Assembly: GCA_947475855.1 (NCBI GenBank)
Contig: CANJPN010000375.1
Location: 1 to 6,331 of the forward strand
DNA from: Bradyrhizobiaceae bacterium
GTDB taxonomy: Bacteria > Pseudomonadota > Alphaproteobacteria > Rhizobiales > Hyphomicrobiaceae
Reading direction: 5' to 3'
Length of the DNA: 6,331 nucleotides
In this document: piece after piece, positions 6,059-6,331 of the stretch
Layout: every line of letters begins with the position of its first letter
Numbering within the stretch: the first letter of the stretch is position 1
The notes under the pieces: model-generated
What the model was told of the DNA's origin: nothing
Databases searched by the model: none
What the model saw: only the letters and a program-made list of their open reading frames with translations
Position numbers and translations under genes: made by a program

Positions 6059-6331
6059 TCAAAGTTGCGTATCGAATATCGGCGGGCCACCGGTGCGCTC
6101 GAGGTATCGGCCGAATCTGAACTTGACCTCCGGACCATCAAGCGGCGGCGAATGCACACGGCGGCCGAGCGGCTCGACGTCGAGCACCGTGAAGACGTGG
6201 CCGGGCCGACGCAAAATGTCATCGAGGTTTTCGAGCAGGTCCTCCAGCCGGGAGAAGCTGTGCACCCGCTCGATGCCGGCGGCGCGGGCCATTCCGGCAT
6301 AGTCGGCATGCTTGCGGAACGGCAGCACGAG
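6059..6331 (-). CDS. C-terminal end of a probable thiamine-diphosphate-dependent enzyme (cut by window edge)
   Basis: The last 90 residues of a protein that enters from the right edge and stops at TGA 6061-6059. The segment HADYAGMARAAGIERVHSF, followed by LEDLLENLDDILRRPGHVFTVLDVEP, resembles the final part of the C-terminal domain of thiamine-diphosphate enzymes. In that family, a helix with the pattern D-[FY]-A-x-[ILM]-A-x-[AG]-x-G is followed by a helix and a last strand ending V-E-P. Sulfopyruvate or phosphonopyruvate decarboxylase beta chains, benzoylformate decarboxylase and acetolactate-synthase-like proteins all share it. The cofactor-binding GDG...N motif would lie upstream, outside the window, so the exact enzyme cannot be named. 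A further tail of about 35 residues (from LGRRVHS to FDTQL) follows the VEP. The gene converges on the monooxygenase and so belongs to another transcript. Confidence 0.65.
   Translation of the reverse strand, partial: LVLPFRKHADYAGMARAAGIERVHSFSRLEDLLENLDDILRRPGHVFTVLDVEPLGRRVHSPPLDGPEVKFRFGRYLERTGGPPIFDTQL

Noticed and set aside
6012..6062. CGCATCAA direct repeat (6012-6019 and 6055-6062) as insertion footprints
   Set aside because: Only 8 bases, flanking a terminator hairpin and no mobile element; the second copy overlaps the stop codon of the opposing gene. Coincidence is the simpler reading.
6016..6309. A 97-codon minus-strand frame at the right edge
   Set aside because: It overlaps the frame ending at 6059, which has family-like helices and strands. 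This one is rich in S, R and C with no such pattern, and it would read through the terminator hairpin.

Overview
This window looks like chromosomal DNA from a GC-rich alphaproteobacterium, most plausibly a member of the Hyphomicrobiales near Bradyrhizobium, Afipia or Rhodopseudomonas. The lineage is inferred from GC- or GTG-rich codon use, the PstC/PstA type with long extra N-terminal regions, and a stand-alone Bug-type (TctC family) binding protein. No database search was possible.

Left part (1-2930, minus strand): the start of a high-affinity phosphate uptake operon, read right to left as pstS, pstC and pstA. PstS is the periplasmic phosphate receptor. PstC and PstA are the two membrane permeases; pstA runs off the left edge. 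pstC and pstA overlap by 8 bases. pstS and pstC are separated by 113 bases holding a strong hairpin that starts just after the pstS stop, which may explain unequal expression of receptor and permease. pstB, phoU and phoB would be expected beyond the left edge. phoR, often found upstream of pstS in this group, is not here.

Middle (2931-3459): a divergent intergenic region of about 530 bases with no convincing gene and no clear Pho box.

Right part (3460-6006, plus strand): a Bug/TctC-type periplasmic binding protein, followed after 129 bases by an FMN-dependent monooxygenase of the luciferase-like NtaA/SnaA/DszA class. The two probably form a small uptake-and-oxidation unit for an unidentified organic compound; no TctA/TctB membrane partner and no flavin reductase lie in the window. 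The 129-base gap can fold into a nested stem structure ending just before the monooxygenase start. This is the least ordinary feature of the window.

Right edge (6059-6331, minus strand): the C-terminal end of a protein resembling the C-terminal domain of thiamine-diphosphate-dependent decarboxylases, converging on the monooxygenase. A 10-bp GC-rich hairpin lies between the two stop codons and is a candidate two-way terminator.

Overall the window is mostly ordinary metabolism and transport. No CRISPR array, tRNA, rRNA, insertion sequence or phage gene was seen.
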